64,000 nt of DNA, taken from NCBI RefSeq assembly GCF_000092065.1, contig NC_009360.1, positions 124,001 through 188,000 on the forward strand, written 5' to 3'. The notes below the pieces were generated by a model, which was not told the DNA's origin, searched no databases, and saw only the letters and a list, made by a program, of their open reading frames with translations. Source of the DNA: Ostreococcus lucimarinus CCE9901 (Eukaryota > Chlorophyta > Mamiellophyceae > Mamiellales > Bathycoccaceae). Shown in pieces: positions 24,480-36,900 of this stretch (within the stretch, counting starts at the first letter, position 1; each line of letters opens with the position of its first letter). Made by a program: the position numbers and the translations under genes.

Positions 24480-25508
24480 TCAAATCAAGTCGTGTCCCGG
24501 CGTCGGCGGCATCCCGCGTCCGCGAGTGTGGAATCGTGTCGCGGTGACTAAGGAGTGATCGCCGTGCACGATGTGAAACTTATCGATCGCCTCGCTCAAG
24601 CCATCCGTCGTCTTCGTCATCGCGGTGAGGTAATTCAACACGAGGGTGTTCTCGTACTCGTCCGCGAAATCCTCTCGCAACGCCTCGCTCGAGCTCGTTC
24701 GCAACACCACCATCGCCTTCGCGACTTCGCGCAGCACGTCACGATCGAGCACCGCTCTCCCGTCCTTCACCGCGCGAAGATACTCGAGCACTACGGCTAA
24801 TCGATCCCGCAGCGCCGTCGTCGCCGTCGCCGCCGATTCCAAACTCGACGCGAACCGCGCGCTCCGCGAATCCCGCCCCTCCGGCGCGATCTTCGCCACT
24901 TCGTCCACCACGATGCGTTCGGCCTCGAGCATCTCCACCGTAAACGTCTCCTCCCGCAAACCATCGCTCCCGCGCTCGTACCACCGCACCCCCGGCGCGT
25001 CGTCCGCGCCCCCGCGCGCGCTCACCAGCGCGAACACCGCCGCCGCCGCCGCCTCCCCATCGTCCCCATCCCGCGTCGCCCGCGCCATCACGTCCCGCGC
25101 GAACGCGTCCCCGATCGCCAAATCCTCTTCGTTCGCCTCGTCTCGATCGTCCACGACGCGATACCACCCCAGCGGTCGCACGTCGTCCCGCGTTCGCCGC
25201 GCCGCCGCGTCCCGCTCGAGCGCCAGCGCCGCGTCCGCTCGCGTCGTCCCATCGCTCGCCGCTATCGCCGCGCCCTCCACCGCCATCACGATCTCGACCC
25301 GTCGCGCGCGTCCGCTCTCGTCGCGCGCGACGCGGCCGTACAGCGCGCCCACGACGACGTCGTCGCGCGTCGCCGTCGGTTCGCGCTCGCGCGTCGACGC
25401 CGCGCTCGCGTCGTTCGGAGCGCACCGCGCGGCGCGCGCGCGCGCGTAGTGATCGCACGCCGTCGCGGTGACGATCGGGTGGCACGCGCGCGCGACGTCG
25501 CGCGCCAT
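24480..25508 (-). CDS. CSN6: COP9 signalosome subunit 6 (CSN6), MPN-domain
   Basis: 342 residues from the ATG at 25508. The N-terminal ~190 residues form an MPN domain (HPIVTATACDHYARA, DVVVGALYGRVARDESGR, RRVEIVMAVEGAA) without JAMM metal ligands, as expected for CSN6. The segment AERIVVDEVAKIAPEG is the CSN6 signature (compare AERIxVDHVARM in animals and plants). The rest is helical, ending near a basic tail. CSN6 pairs with CSN5 in the complex that removes Nedd8 from cullins. The starts of CSN6 and Raptor are 104 bp apart, divergent. Rpn8 and eIF3f were considered, but the VDEVAKI motif favours CSN6. Confidence 0.85.
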   Translation of the reverse strand: MARDVARACHPIVTATACDHYARARAARCAPNDASAASTREREPTATRDDVVVGALYGRVARDESGRARRVEIVMAVEGAAIAASDGTTRADAALALERDAAARRTRDDVRPLGWYRVVDDRDEANEEDLAIGDAFARDVMARATRDGDDGEAAAAAVFALVSARGGADDAPGVRWYERGSDGLREETFTVEMLEAERIVVDEVAKIAPEGRDSRSARFASSLESAATATTALRDRLAVVLEYLRAVKDGRAVLDRDVLREVAKAMVVLRTSSSEALREDFADEYENTLVLNYLTAMTKTTDGLSEAIDKFHIVHGDHSLVTATRFHTRGRGMPPTPGHDLI

Positions 25509-25612
25509 GCGCGCCGCGACGCGCGACGAGGCGAAGATTCGATTCGATCGACGACGACGACGCGGCGAAGAGTGACGCCGCACACGCGCGCTGGAGCGCG
25601 CGGCGTCGCGCG

Positions 25613-26021
25613 ATGGACGACGACGCGGACGCGACGCGCGCGACGCGCGCGCGCGCGCGCGACGCGACGCGCGGGACGGCGGGCGATGGATGCGCGCGCG
25701 CGACGGCGGAGTCGTTAGGGACGCGCGACGACGACGACGACGACGACCGCGGACGCGACGAAGACGCGCGGGCGACGACGAGGGCGCGTGCGCGCGAGGC
25801 GCGAGCGTCGACGGACGCGGACGCGCGCGAACGCGCGCGCGCGGACGACGCGCGCGAGGCGGACGACGGAGGCGGACGATCGAACGACGGCGGCGGCGAC
25901 GCGCGGGGCGAGGAGGAAGAGGACGACGACGGGCGAGACGATGGACGCGAGCGCGAACGCGCGAGCTCTGAGAGCGATCAGAGCGATCGGAGTCATCTGG
26001 ATCGCGATGATGGGTCGGAGA

Positions 26022-26054
<33 letters not shown>

Positions 26055-29000
26055 GGCGGCCGGCGGCGAACGTGGCGTATCCGATGTTTTTGTGCGACGA
26101 GCGGCATCGGGATTCGGCGAGGTTGTACGCGGACGACGACGGGGACGATGATGGGGAACGACAGAAGTGGCGCACGAAGGATCGCATGAAGACGGTTTCG
26201 GTGGCTCTGGTGCTTTGCTTGAACATAGGGGTGGACCCGCCCGATACGATGAAAATTTCGCCGTGCGCGCGCATGCAGTGTTGGATCAATCCGATGAGCG
26301 CTCAACCGCAAAACGAGTTGGACGCGATAGGAAAGGCGTTGCAGGCGCAGTACGAGCGATGGCAACCGAGAGCGAAGTATAAGCTTCAACTCGATCCCAC
26401 GACTGAGGATATGAAGAAACTGTGCATATCGTGCCGGAGAAACGCAAAGGGCGAGCGAGTTCTGCTCCACTACAACGGCCACGGAGTTCCGAAACCGACG
26501 GCTAATGGAGAAATTTGGGTTTTCAACAAATCTTACACGCAGTACATCCCGCTGTCGGTGTTTGATTTACAGGCTTGGACTGGGACGCCAGCCATTTACG
26601 TCTTCGACTGTTCCAACGCCGGATTGATCGTCAAATCCTTCTTGAAGCTGTCGGATCCATCTGCCGCGCCGAAAATGTCGCCGCCGACGACGAACGCTGG
26701 CTTGGATTTAGAACGACGCCAAATCGGTCGGTCTTTTGCGTTTGCCGAACTCGAGCATGCGCAACCAAAGTTAGATGCGGGAGATTCCGGTTTCGGGCCG
26801 ACTAATGTCACCAGCACAGCAAACGAGTGTATTTTAATCGCCGCGTGCGGTGCAAATGAAATTTTACCGCAATCGGCCGATCTTCCAGCTGATGTTTTCA
26901 GTGCATGCTTAACGACTCCAGTGAAAATGGCGTTGCATTGGTTTTGCTCGAATTCCGTCCTTCGAGGGCAAGGAATCTCGGCTGATATCATCGACAACAT
27001 CCCAGGAATGCAGAATAATCGCAAGACGCCACTGGGCGAGCTGAATTGGATTTTCACCGCAATCACGGATACGATCGCTTGGAACGTTTTGCCTCGTAGT
27101 CTTTTTCAACGATTGTTCAGGCAAGACTTACTCGTTGCGTCGTTGTTCAGGAATTTCTTGCTCGCCGAACGCATCATGCGTGCAAACAACTGCACGCCTG
27201 TATCATCGCCGAGATTGCCACCCACTCATCAACATCCTATGTGGGCGGCGTGGGATATGGCCGTCGAGCAGTGCTTGCTGCAAATGCCAGCTTTACTTTC
27301 TGGCAATCCAGACACTGAATTCGTGCCGTCGCCTTTCTTCACAGATCAACTCACAGCGTTCGAGGTGTGGTTGGAGTACGGAAGCGAGAACGACGCGCCG
27401 CCTGAACAGTTGCCGATCGTTTTGCAAGTTTTACTCTCTCAGTCGCACCGTTTGCGAGCGTTAATTCTGTTGGGGCGATTCTTGGATTTAGGATTGTGGG
27501 CCGTCGAGCTTGCATTATCTGTCGGCATCTTCCCTTACGTGTTAAAGTTGCTTCAGACGACGGCTCCAGAGTTGCGTCAAATTTTGGTTTTCATATGGAC
27601 GAAGATTCTTGCGCTTGATCGATCGTGTCAAGCCGATCTTGTCAAGGACGACGGTCACGCATATTTCATTCGGTTCTTGCAGAGTTCAAACGTACCGGTT
27701 GAAGAACGCGCGATGGCCGCTTTCATCTTGGCGGTCATCTCAGACGGCCATGAGAAGGGACAGACAGTTTGCATGGCTAGCGGCCTGATGGAGATTTGTT
27801 TACTAAATATCCCGGAAGCGGCACTCCCAGAGACCGGATCACCATTTTTCCTTCGATGGTTGTGTCTTTGCCTCGGAAAGCTGTGGGAAGACAATGTAGA
27901 GGCTCAGAAAGCTGCGTGTAACGCACAGGCGCACGCAATGCTGGCAACCTTGTTCGCGCATTCGTCACCGGATGCCCGTGCAGCGGCCGTGTACTCACTC
28001 GGCTCGCTCATTTCTATTGGTCACACGCTAGACCCCGATTTGCTTCAGAGAGAAGACTCAAAGGACGATTCTCAAACGCAAGAGCTCATGCACGCCATGT
28101 CGTCGACGAGCGTATTATCAACGCAGTCGCCCTCGCCTCGCCCGTTCAGCAGCCACGACGGACAAGAGACATTACCACAGGAAAATTTTGTTTCATCTGG
28201 TGCGATACCCGCAATGGAGCGTGAGGTGGCGATCAATTTGCTCACGACCGCAGAAGATGCGAGTCCAATGGTTAGAGTCGAAACTGCTGTAGCGCTCTCT
28301 CGTATCGCTCGCGCGCACAAAGTCTTCATGCGCGAAGCGGCGATTGCATGGAAACGCGATTACGACACCGTCACGGCGAGACGTGTGGTTGAATCCAAGC
28401 GTAGTGAAAATATCAGCAGTCGCCGTCGCTTCTCAAGTAGCGGATCTTTTGGAGGCTTTGACCATTCGATAGGGAGTACGAAGGGCATGTCCACCGTGGA
28501 TGAAGATGGCGATCGACCGACGAGCTCTCTCACCGTTGAAAATGTGGCGCGCTCGGCCGACGCACAGCAAGGATTATTGGACTCTCACGGTGAATGTAGC
28601 GATGGAGGTTCGATTCCACTCCCGCCTACGTATCCGCAATCGCAGTACGGCGATGATTGGATGCAAGAGCGGACAACTGAAGGACCGAAGGGTGGGTTGT
28701 ACACGCAAATCTTACAAGTGCTGCTCGATCTCGCCACCGACGCAGCTCCGTCTGTTTCCGCGGCAGGAATAAAAGCTCTCATGAGTGTTGGACTGGAAAT
28801 GACGCATCCAATAATGGAAAAAGCGACTAGCACTGGGAGCTTTGCCAAAGAGTCGTCGCAAGAAGCAAAATCGAAGTCGCATCGAAGACAGCCATCATTC
28901 GCAAGCTTAGATTTGGGAAGTTTCGAGCGTTCTTCTTCGAAAGATCTCACCACGAGTCCGAGTGGATCTTTGATGCGCACGGAATCGTGGTCCCAGAGGT

Positions 29001-30712
29001 TAACAAGCATTGGCTCGCGCTTGCTCGGATCACCGACTAAGCCTAAACCAGCTTCAACGCTGAGCGGCACCCGTGAGCCCGGTGCGCAAAGCCCATCTAA
29101 AGCTTCGGGTGGGCGAGGCGCACGATTCGGCGGCTTACGAAAGCAAGCGAGCGGAGGTAAAGACTCGTCGTTCCAAGGTGGAGGGCAGTCGATGAGTTCG
29201 TCGCACCTCCCGGCGTTGAATATTCCGCGCGTAGGATCGCGAACAAGCGACTTGCGACTTTCTCCGAGGAACGATTCACCGCTACGTCGAACGACAAGTA
29301 CGCTCATCTCCGATCACGACCCAGGTTACGATAGCTCGGGGACTTTACCGCGTTTTGGTTCTCACGCGTCCCTTGAATCGCTTGAGTCTCCTCGAATCGG
29401 TGGCGGATCGAATGATACGAGCAGATTCGATCATGCTCACGGCGACGAGTTACCGAGAAGTATGATTTACAAGCGCAGCTGCGCGCACTTTTCGATGGCA
29501 TTGCTCGAATCGGCGCAAGAGGAAGAAGAGAGTGAATTCGACGATGACTTCACAAGTGACGTTCCTCCATGGCTGCGAGCTCCCGATACGAAGCGTCGTG
29601 CGGACAGATTGAGAAGAATGTACGAGAGAATGGCAGAGACGCGAACGACGGAAGAACATCGACTCAAAATGACAGAGTATGTTTCGAGCATTGACGTGGG
29701 TGGAGGTGGCGTCGTGCCCACGTCGATCATCATGCACTCGTTAGAGCCACAAGCCGTCGCCGGCGACAATCGAGGTCGCGTACACGTCTGGGACCACACT
29801 TCATCGCGGATGGTCAACAAGATTGAAACGGGCTTGAAAAGCACCGACATGCTATCCCTCGTGAACGAAACCGACGATGCACTCTTACTCACGGGTTGCG
29901 TCGATGGCTCGGTGAAAATCTGGCGCGACTACGATAAAATTGGTGGTGAATCTCTCGTGACTGCTTGGAATACGCTGCCTTCGCCAACCATCTTACCCGA
30001 CACTGGAAGCACCGGCTCCTTACCGATGTCCCTGTACAAGCCGTCAACGCATTACAACGCCCATGAGTCCACGAAGGCGGTGATCGTTTGGCAGCAGCTG
30101 ACCGGATGTCTTTACGCCACGGGCAATGCGCCTCATCCGTTGCTGCGCGTTTGGGACGTTTCAAGCGAACTCTGCCGGGAGACATTGAGCCTTCAATCAC
30201 AAGGAACGTGTTTGACCGCTGAAGGCGCTCTTCTCATGGCTGGCACAGCAGATGGTGCAGTGTTGTCCTACGATTTGAGAGCGCCCGCACGTTTATTGAG
30301 CGCGATGCAAACGCACACGCAGCCAGTGATTTCAATCCTACTTCAACCTGGAGGCGAAGATAATCTCCTGATCACTGGTTGCTCAGACGGGCAAATCAAG
30401 TTTTGCGATTTGCGCAATGCATCGAAGCCATTTCTCACGACGGAAGTGTCGAGACCATCTGCGGTGCCCAATCGCACCCCATCGCTCACCGCGCTTGTCG
30501 GACATCCTTGCGCCCGCGTGATTGCCTCGGGATCATCTGAGCGCGCCATCAAGCTTTGGGATTTGCAAGGTCACAATTTCGCCTCAATTCAGTACACGAA
30601 CTCGTTCCTTGGGCAACGAATAGGTTCCGTCACCGCGCTCTCGTTCCATCCGAACTTGATGTACCTCGCAGCTGGTAGCAGCGCTGGTCACGCCACAATT
30701 TATAGTCATTAG
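25613..30712 (+). CDS. RPTOR: Raptor (TORC1 scaffold subunit)
   Basis: 1699 residues. An Asp/Arg/Ala low-complexity leader of about 150 residues contains a (Ser-Ala)n run. The Raptor N-terminal caspase-like domain lies at about 190-370: NIGVDPPDTMKISPCARMQC, HYNGHGVPKPTANGEIWVFN and FDCSNAGLIVKSF, with the His and Cys dyad positions visible. HEAT repeats follow (about 430-920). A long Ser-rich linker (about 920-1290) may be a phosphorylation region. WD40 repeats finish the protein (about 1350-1699; VHVWDHTS, VKIWRDYDK, IKLWDLQGH). Raptor presents substrates to TOR kinase in nutrient and growth control. The coding sequence is extremely CG-rich at the 5' end and far less so after the first kilobase. 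Confidence 0.97.
26023..26052. repeat. Hexamer repeat (ggcgtc)5 in the Raptor leader
   Basis: Five perfect copies encode alternating Ser and Ala in the low-complexity N-terminus of Raptor, in frame. Confidence 0.85.
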
Positions 30713-30751
30713 CAAAATAGAAATGTCATCAACACGTTTTGTACAAATTAA

Positions 30752-33517
30752 TCATGGGTGGCTAAAACTAAACGCTAAGGCGCCGAACGCGTCGGCGAGC
30801 GCTCGTGCGCTCAAGCTAGGTTGCGTTGCGAGCAAACTCGCGACAATATTATTTAAGGATGTGTCAAATATGGCTTTGTTCACCAATGGCACCGCTGTTT
30901 TGAAACTTGCGACGACGCGCGCATCGCTGTTCCCTCCGTCAAGGTAATCTCGCAAGCTTTGATACGTCGAGAGCGTGATGGCGTGCGACTTCTTAAGGGC
31001 GTCACCAATAGCCCCATCGACTCGCGCAACCGCGAGGACGCTCACCAGTGTCGTCGTCAACTGGCAAATCAGCGCCGGTTTATACTTGAAATCCATTGCA
31101 CTTTGAGATTCGAAAGCAGTGCTCTGAATCTCGAGTGCCTCTAAGCTCAACGTCAGCACCGAAACAGAATCCACGTACGCCAAGGTCAGGCGCTCATGCC
31201 GTGCGCCGACCGCGAGCGCTGCGGCGGCGTGTAGACGAATCTTGAAATTCTTTGCGTCTCTTACGAGTAGTAGCAGCATTCTCACGATGAAGTCGGCCCA
31301 GTATGCGCCCACATCCATCGCTGAGTCGTTCTGTAGCAACGCCGCGACACCCAGACAGGCGTTCCATTGCGTCTTGGCGTTTCCCGTGGTCAAACAACTC
31401 GCCAAACTCTGCGCAGCTTTGTGAAGCCATTCGTGTGAGGTATCAAAAGTCGAGGCGGCAATAAGATGCGCGATTCCTCGCGTGGCGCTCGCGCGTACTT
31501 TGTCTCCTTGCTCAGCCGCGCTCGCAATCAAAACTTTTGCCAACGAAGCGACAGTGTCGTCGCATAACCGATTCTCCCTCGTCGCGTTCACCGCGCAGAG
31601 GTTAGCCAATGACCACATGGCTGGAATCTTCACTGACTTCGAAACATCTTCAGCGGCGATGAGAAGTGCCGCCGCGGTCTCTTCGAGATTGACGCATGGT
31701 AGGTAGATGAGGAAACCGAGCGCTCGGCAGGCGGCGGCGCGAACAGCGGGCACCGACTCATGTGAACCGCTAAGCACCGAGTGAGGCATCGATAGAAGCG
31801 AATCTAACGTTCGCACATCTGAACCAAAACATGTCAGAACATTTGAATTCACTCGAGTCAGTACGTTCAAACCAGCAACGCGAGTGAGCGCAGATTTATG
31901 CAAAGCGCACGTTGGCAACTGTGATTCAATCGCATTCGTCCACGCCGCTCGTAGAACCTCACTGGGAAGTGCGGGAGTACTTGCGATCATTCCGAAATCA
32001 ACCTCATCGTCGTCGCGCACTTGTCCGCTACCGCTCACGGAGCCGAGATAATCCGTGAGCAATCTTGCAGAGGCTTGACACACGCGGTCGTCCGCGCCCG
32101 AGGCGCACACCGCGCTCGGGAATAACTCGCGTAATTCATCACCTATCAGCGTCGCGGCCCCAGTGTGATGCACCACGAGTGCGCGCAGGACGCTAAATGC
32201 TTCACAACGCGATCCTGCGACCTCACCTTTTGCGTGCGAGATCATTCTGTAAATCATGGATGACGACGAGTCCGAGCTCAAGTATTCGTCGAGCGCCCGC
32301 GTCGCGCCGCGCGCGGAGAGCGCGGATGCCAGCGCTCCGAACAACGCGCTCTGTATCGTCGATCGATCGCTTGGCGTTTCTGCGGATAGATGCACGAGTT
32401 TAGCGTGAATCGAGTCCACGGTTTCTCGAAGAAGGTCTCGTGGGAATCGATCAAACGGCACGGCGTCGCACAGCGCCGCCACGGCTTTGCACAACTCTCG
32501 CGCGCACTGCGCGTTCTTCTCGCGTGACAACGCGGTCAGAAGTGCACGAAGAGTTATGATCACCATATCTCCTAAAGTTGTACTCAGCGCGGAAAAAGAG
32601 CGAACGCGAGCGCCAAATCCCGGCGCTAACGACGAACTCGCCGCGCCGTTGGCGCCGGCGCTCGTCGCCGCCTCTCGTCGTTCGGCGATGGCTAGGTATT
32701 GTCGACTTGCCGGTCCCTCAAACAGCGCCATCGTCGCGTTTGCCGCCGCGCCGCGCACCTTGGCGCTAGAATCACACGCGATCACTTTCACCAAACTCGT
32801 CGATACGCTCTTCTCCCGCAACTGATGTTCCGAAGTCGGCAACATCGTCGCCCACGCGCCGTGCAAAGCCTTCCCGTTCAATCTCGCGAGCGCGCCGAGC
32901 GCGCCGCACGCCCCCGCGCGCAAATCGCACGCATCTTTCTCACACATCGCGATGTTTTCATCGCTCTCTCTCGCGTGCGGCGGTTTGTACGACGTTCCCT
33001 CGCCGTCCTCCCCGTCGCCCTCGTCGTCTCGTCGACACGCCAACCGCGTCAACGCCTCGCACACCCCCGAGCGCGCGCCGACCCCCCAAACCTCGCTCGA
33101 CATCCCCCAGCGCACCACAAATTCCACGAACGCGCTCCAGCACCGCCGCATCGCCTCCGCGCGCCCCTCGTCTCGCTCCGTCGCCGCCGCGCCGCGCCGC
33201 AACCGTCCCGCCGCGCGCGCCGCCGCCCTCCCGATCGACTCCCCGTGCCTTCGCCACCCCACCGTCGCGCCGCTCGCCAGCGCGCGCATGTCCCGCTCCA
33301 TCGCCGCCATCGCCGCCGCCGTCGGCCCGCGCGCGTCGTCGTCGTCGTCGCTCGAGAGCAATCCAGTCAACGCCCGACCGATGACGCGTTCGTCATCGCC
33401 CGCGTCCGCGCCCTCCCGCGCCGCGACGTCGCGCCTCGTCGCCGCGAGCGCGTCCGAGGCGTCATCCTCGGCGTTCGCGCGCGCGATCGACGCGTCGCGC
33501 GCGTCCGATCGCGCCAT
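30752..33517 (-). CDS. HEATR6: HEATR6-like HEAT-repeat protein
   Basis: 921 residues from the ATG at 33517; the frame is open to 33730, but that would overlap the divergent DSS1 gene. HEAT/ARM-type helical repeats run throughout. Blocks typical of HEATR6 include YKPPHARES, DLRAGACGALGALARLNGK, VRGAAANATMALFEGP, WSLANLCAVN, TQWNACLGVAALLQN and RDAKNFKIRLHAAAALAVG. HEATR6 homologues occur in animals, plants and algae; the molecular role is poorly known. The stop lies 39 bp from the Raptor stop (convergent). Confidence 0.85.
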   Translation of the reverse strand: MARSDARDASIARANAEDDASDALAATRRDVAAREGADAGDDERVIGRALTGLLSSDDDDDARGPTAAAMAAMERDMRALASGATVGWRRHGESIGRAAARAAGRLRRGAAATERDEGRAEAMRRCWSAFVEFVVRWGMSSEVWGVGARSGVCEALTRLACRRDDEGDGEDGEGTSYKPPHARESDENIAMCEKDACDLRAGACGALGALARLNGKALHGAWATMLPTSEHQLREKSVSTSLVKVIACDSSAKVRGAAANATMALFEGPASRQYLAIAERREAATSAGANGAASSSLAPGFGARVRSFSALSTTLGDMVIITLRALLTALSREKNAQCARELCKAVAALCDAVPFDRFPRDLLRETVDSIHAKLVHLSAETPSDRSTIQSALFGALASALSARGATRALDEYLSSDSSSSMIYRMISHAKGEVAGSRCEAFSVLRALVVHHTGAATLIGDELRELFPSAVCASGADDRVCQASARLLTDYLGSVSGSGQVRDDDEVDFGMIASTPALPSEVLRAAWTNAIESQLPTCALHKSALTRVAGLNVLTRVNSNVLTCFGSDVRTLDSLLSMPHSVLSGSHESVPAVRAAACRALGFLIYLPCVNLEETAAALLIAAEDVSKSVKIPAMWSLANLCAVNATRENRLCDDTVASLAKVLIASAAEQGDKVRASATRGIAHLIAASTFDTSHEWLHKAAQSLASCLTTGNAKTQWNACLGVAALLQNDSAMDVGAYWADFIVRMLLLLVRDAKNFKIRLHAAAALAVGARHERLTLAYVDSVSVLTLSLEALEIQSTAFESQSAMDFKYKPALICQLTTTLVSVLAVARVDGAIGDALKKSHAITLSTYQSLRDYLDGGNSDARVVASFKTAVPLVNKAIFDTSLNNIVASLLATQPSLSARALADAFGALAFSFSHP

Positions 33518-33617
33518 GCGACGACGAATGCGGGCGCGCGCCGCGCGCCTTCGCGACACTTCGCGACGCGTCGACGCGACGCCGCGCGTCGGATCCGCCG
33601 CGCGAGCGCGCGCGACG

Positions 33618-33842
33618 ATGGCGACGAACGCGCCGCAACCGCCGCTCGCGCGAGACGCGGCGGTCGATCTCGAGTGCGACGACGAGTTCGAGGAGTTTAC
33701 CGCGAAGAAGTGGGACGAAACGCAAAACAACGCGACGACGAGGGACGCGACGCAGTGGGAGGAGGATTGGGACGACGGCGACGTGCGCGACGATTTCTCG
33801 AAACAGCTGCGCGCGGAGCTGACGAGGGCGGACGGGAAGTGA
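33618..33842 (+). CDS. DSS1: DSS1/SEM1 (Rpn15), 26S proteasome lid subunit
   Basis: 74 residues, the usual family length. ECDDEFEEFTAKKW, then DATQWEEDWDDGDVRDDFSK, are the two acidic-tryptophan blocks of DSS1, followed by a C-terminal helix. DSS1 is an intrinsically disordered subunit shared by the proteasome lid, BRCA2 and TREX-2 complexes. The frame is open far upstream (to 32952), but that part is antisense to HEATR6; ATG 33618 gives a normal protein. Starts of DSS1 and HEATR6 are 100 bp apart. Confidence 0.95.
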   Translation: MATNAPQPPLARDAAVDLECDDEFEEFTAKKWDETQNNATTRDATQWEEDWDDGDVRDDFSKQLRAELTRADGK

Positions 33843-33929
33843 GCGACCGCGGGCGCGATGGGAGAGAAATTTTAGAGATCGTCGACGCGACGCGAGGGTG
33901 GTTTAAAAAGAGGCGAAGCGCGCGAGGGA

Positions 33930-36900
33930 CTAGGCGACGAAAGCGTGGGAGAAGACGAAGGGAGGGAAGAAAGAGGCCAAGACGGTGAGGTTGACGTCGT
34001 GGGCGGTGGCGAAGGCGCGCGCCCAGGCGATGGAGGCGCGAGCGCGGGGGGCGAAGACGTCGGGGGACGACGACGAAGACGGTCGTCGAGCCGAGATTTC
34101 GGCGCGCGCGAACGCGCCGAGATGAGAGAGATACGACGTCGTTTGGTCGGCGTGGAACTGGCGTAGGGTGGTGGAGACGGCGAGAATGAGGACGTGTGCG
34201 TCGAGTTTCGTCACCGACTGGTTGATCGGGACGAGCGTCGACGCGACGTCGTCGAAGCGGTAGAGCTCGAGCTGAGTCAGTGTGAAGACGAACGCGGCCA
34301 ATCCCCAGTCGTCGTCCACGGCGGCGACGGTGCAGTAGATCTGTCGCAGTGGGTTTTGCATGCCACTCGCGGAGAGGTAGGCGCTGAGCTTGGGCACGAT
34401 CGCGTTGGCCTCGTCGGGATAAGGCACGGTGTCTGGAGACTTGTAGTGCGATCGAATATCCGTCAAAATCGCCTTGTTCGCCGTGTCCAGCGCGCGACTC
34501 AACGTGTGCGAATCGATGCGAATGTTTGCCACGAGCTCGGCGTTCAGCTGCCGACGCAACAACTGCGCTTGTCCAATCGTTGCGAAGGCGGCGAGCATGT
34601 CGTCCCACGCGGAAGATGACGCCCTGATGGCTTGCTCGTACGCCTCAATCGAACCTTCAGGAACGGAGCCTAGCGGTCGCAACGCGTTATCGAGCGCGCG
34701 AATCGTCGCCCCAAGATCGCCTCTGAGGCGTTCGGAGTACGATTCGATGCACATCTGCAATTTTTGCGTCACCATGAAGCTCAGAAGACGATCAAGACCG
34801 GCCAAACCCACGTTCCCGACGGCAGACGTCAGCAGCGAAAATGTTCGGATGCCTACCACTTCCGAGCCTTCAGTGTCGAACCATCCGCTGTGTGGCGAGA
34901 CGTATCGAGTCGTCTTGGGATCGGTTTGTCTCATCAGTTCGCGCAACAGTCGTCCCATGAAATTCTTTGACTCTCCATCGAGCGCTGGGTAATCTGGGAT
35001 GGGTATCGCCACGGATTGAAATTCGCTCTCCCAATCATTGACTTGCTTGCGTTTGATGAAACTATTGCACTCTTGTTCGACGTGATAGCTCACCACTCGG
35101 TTGGTCTCTTCTTGCCACACTTGCAACCCATAAATATTCACGTAATCCTGAATGTACTCGAACGAGCGTCTGAAGCCTTCGATCCGATTCGCCAACGAGT
35201 TGAGACGGTCTTCAAATGGATTCGTTTTCATCATAGCCGCCACGAAATTATTCCAGCCTAGCGCGTCTTTAGCGCCATCGCCAAAGACGAGAGCTGTGTG
35301 AAACGTTTCTGTGATTTGTTTTACGAGCTGTTTGCGTATGCCTTCCTCCAACAACTGCTTAGGGTCGAGTTCGATGACCCCCATGAATGTCCGCTCCATG
35401 GCTAAAATGCCTTGCGCAAAGATGGAGATTTCGTACGTCGCCTTGGAAAGCTGTGCTCTTTCAGCAGGTTGCGCGTAATCGCTCAGCGCGGTTTTTTCGA
35501 GCTTGGTCGGCAGTTCCTTCAGCGCGTTCGTTTGAACGCCGATGATTTCGTTCAAAATCTCAAACATACTAATCGGCACCACTTCCACAACGCTTCGCAC
35601 GTAACTCACGAGCTGGGAAGAATAATATTCACTCACGCTGTAAATGTCCGGCGACTCCATTTGCGAAATGCGCAATAACGGCATTTCCAAAATGCTTTTC
35701 AGCTTAAGAAATGTGAACCGTAGTTTTCGCACCGCAAATGGATCTTTACGAATGCGTTGTTGCAGCTGTTCCGTGTACGGATCGAGCACTCGCCACGCAT
35801 ACGCCGCGTCGGACACAATCGTCAGCGTGTTCAGCGCGGAATCTGCGACGTTTGAAGTCATCATCATCTTACCCAAATATCCCCGGGAATCGAGCAAGTA
35901 CTGCTTGGCGTGGATGTTGTCGACGATTTGATGAAATTGCTCGACTTCCGTCAAGGCGGTCTCGAGCTCCTGAATGGTTCTACCGGCGGCCACCGCATCG
36001 TCGTACGAAAGTCGTTCGACTTCGACAGACAAGTTCGCAAACCACAGCCGCAAGTTTTCGTCTTTCGCGTTCCTGCTCAATCCAGCGGTACCACCGAAAT
36101 ACGCGCTAAGCTCCTTCATTCGTTCTCCGGCTTCGTGTTTGCACTTTTCCCACAGCTCGTGCTTGCCGCTCAAGAGCGAGGTATAAATCTTCTTCAACTC
36201 GTTCTCCAATTCGGCGCAATCTAAGAGCAAATCTATTATGTTTTCTTTGCTCGGCATGTAAGAAACGAGGGACGATACTGACTTGTGGGTGGTCAAATTG
36301 TGTAGAAGTACGAAACGCGCCACGACGTTGGCGTCGCGAACGACATTCATGAGCACTTTTTCATTGCTCAAAACGAATTCCTCGGTGAGCACACCTTCGG
36401 TGAGGTATGTTTTGAACGCCGTTTTCAATTCACCGACGCGCGTTGACGCGTTATCGATCAATTCCCTCGCCGCCTTGGGCGTCACCGCGTTACGCATGGC
36501 CGTCGACGCCGCTTCGTACGGTTCCCATTCCGTCAACAAATCCACTGTCAACCCAGCGCCGTAGGCGACGACCCAGTTATCGGCGTAGTGTCTGTCTACG
36601 ATTTCTCTCATCGCCGACGTCCCTCTATTTAAGATCTTGGGCGCCCAATACAATATAATGTACAACAATCCTCCCTGCGCGGCGAGCGCGGTGGAGCGAT
36701 GATCCGGATTCGGGTAGTGCGGAGCGTGATTATACACGTCATCCGTTCGCAATCGCCCGATCACCATATATATAAGCCACTCTGGCATTTCGAATCTCGC
36801 GAAATATAGCTCCGGGTACCCCTCCGGTCGCGTTTTCCGCGCGGCGTCGTATCCCGTCCGCGCGCAGAGCGTCACGATTTCGTCCGCGTTCGCGATGTCC

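Noticed and set aside
24480-25508. Rpn8 or eIF3f (other MPN proteins)
   Set aside because: The AERIVVDEVAKIAP segment and overall length fit CSN6 better.
32699-33988. Plus-strand ORF of 429 codons over HEATR6 and DSS1
   Set aside because: Arg-rich shadow in CG-rich DNA. The real genes on both strands explain the region.
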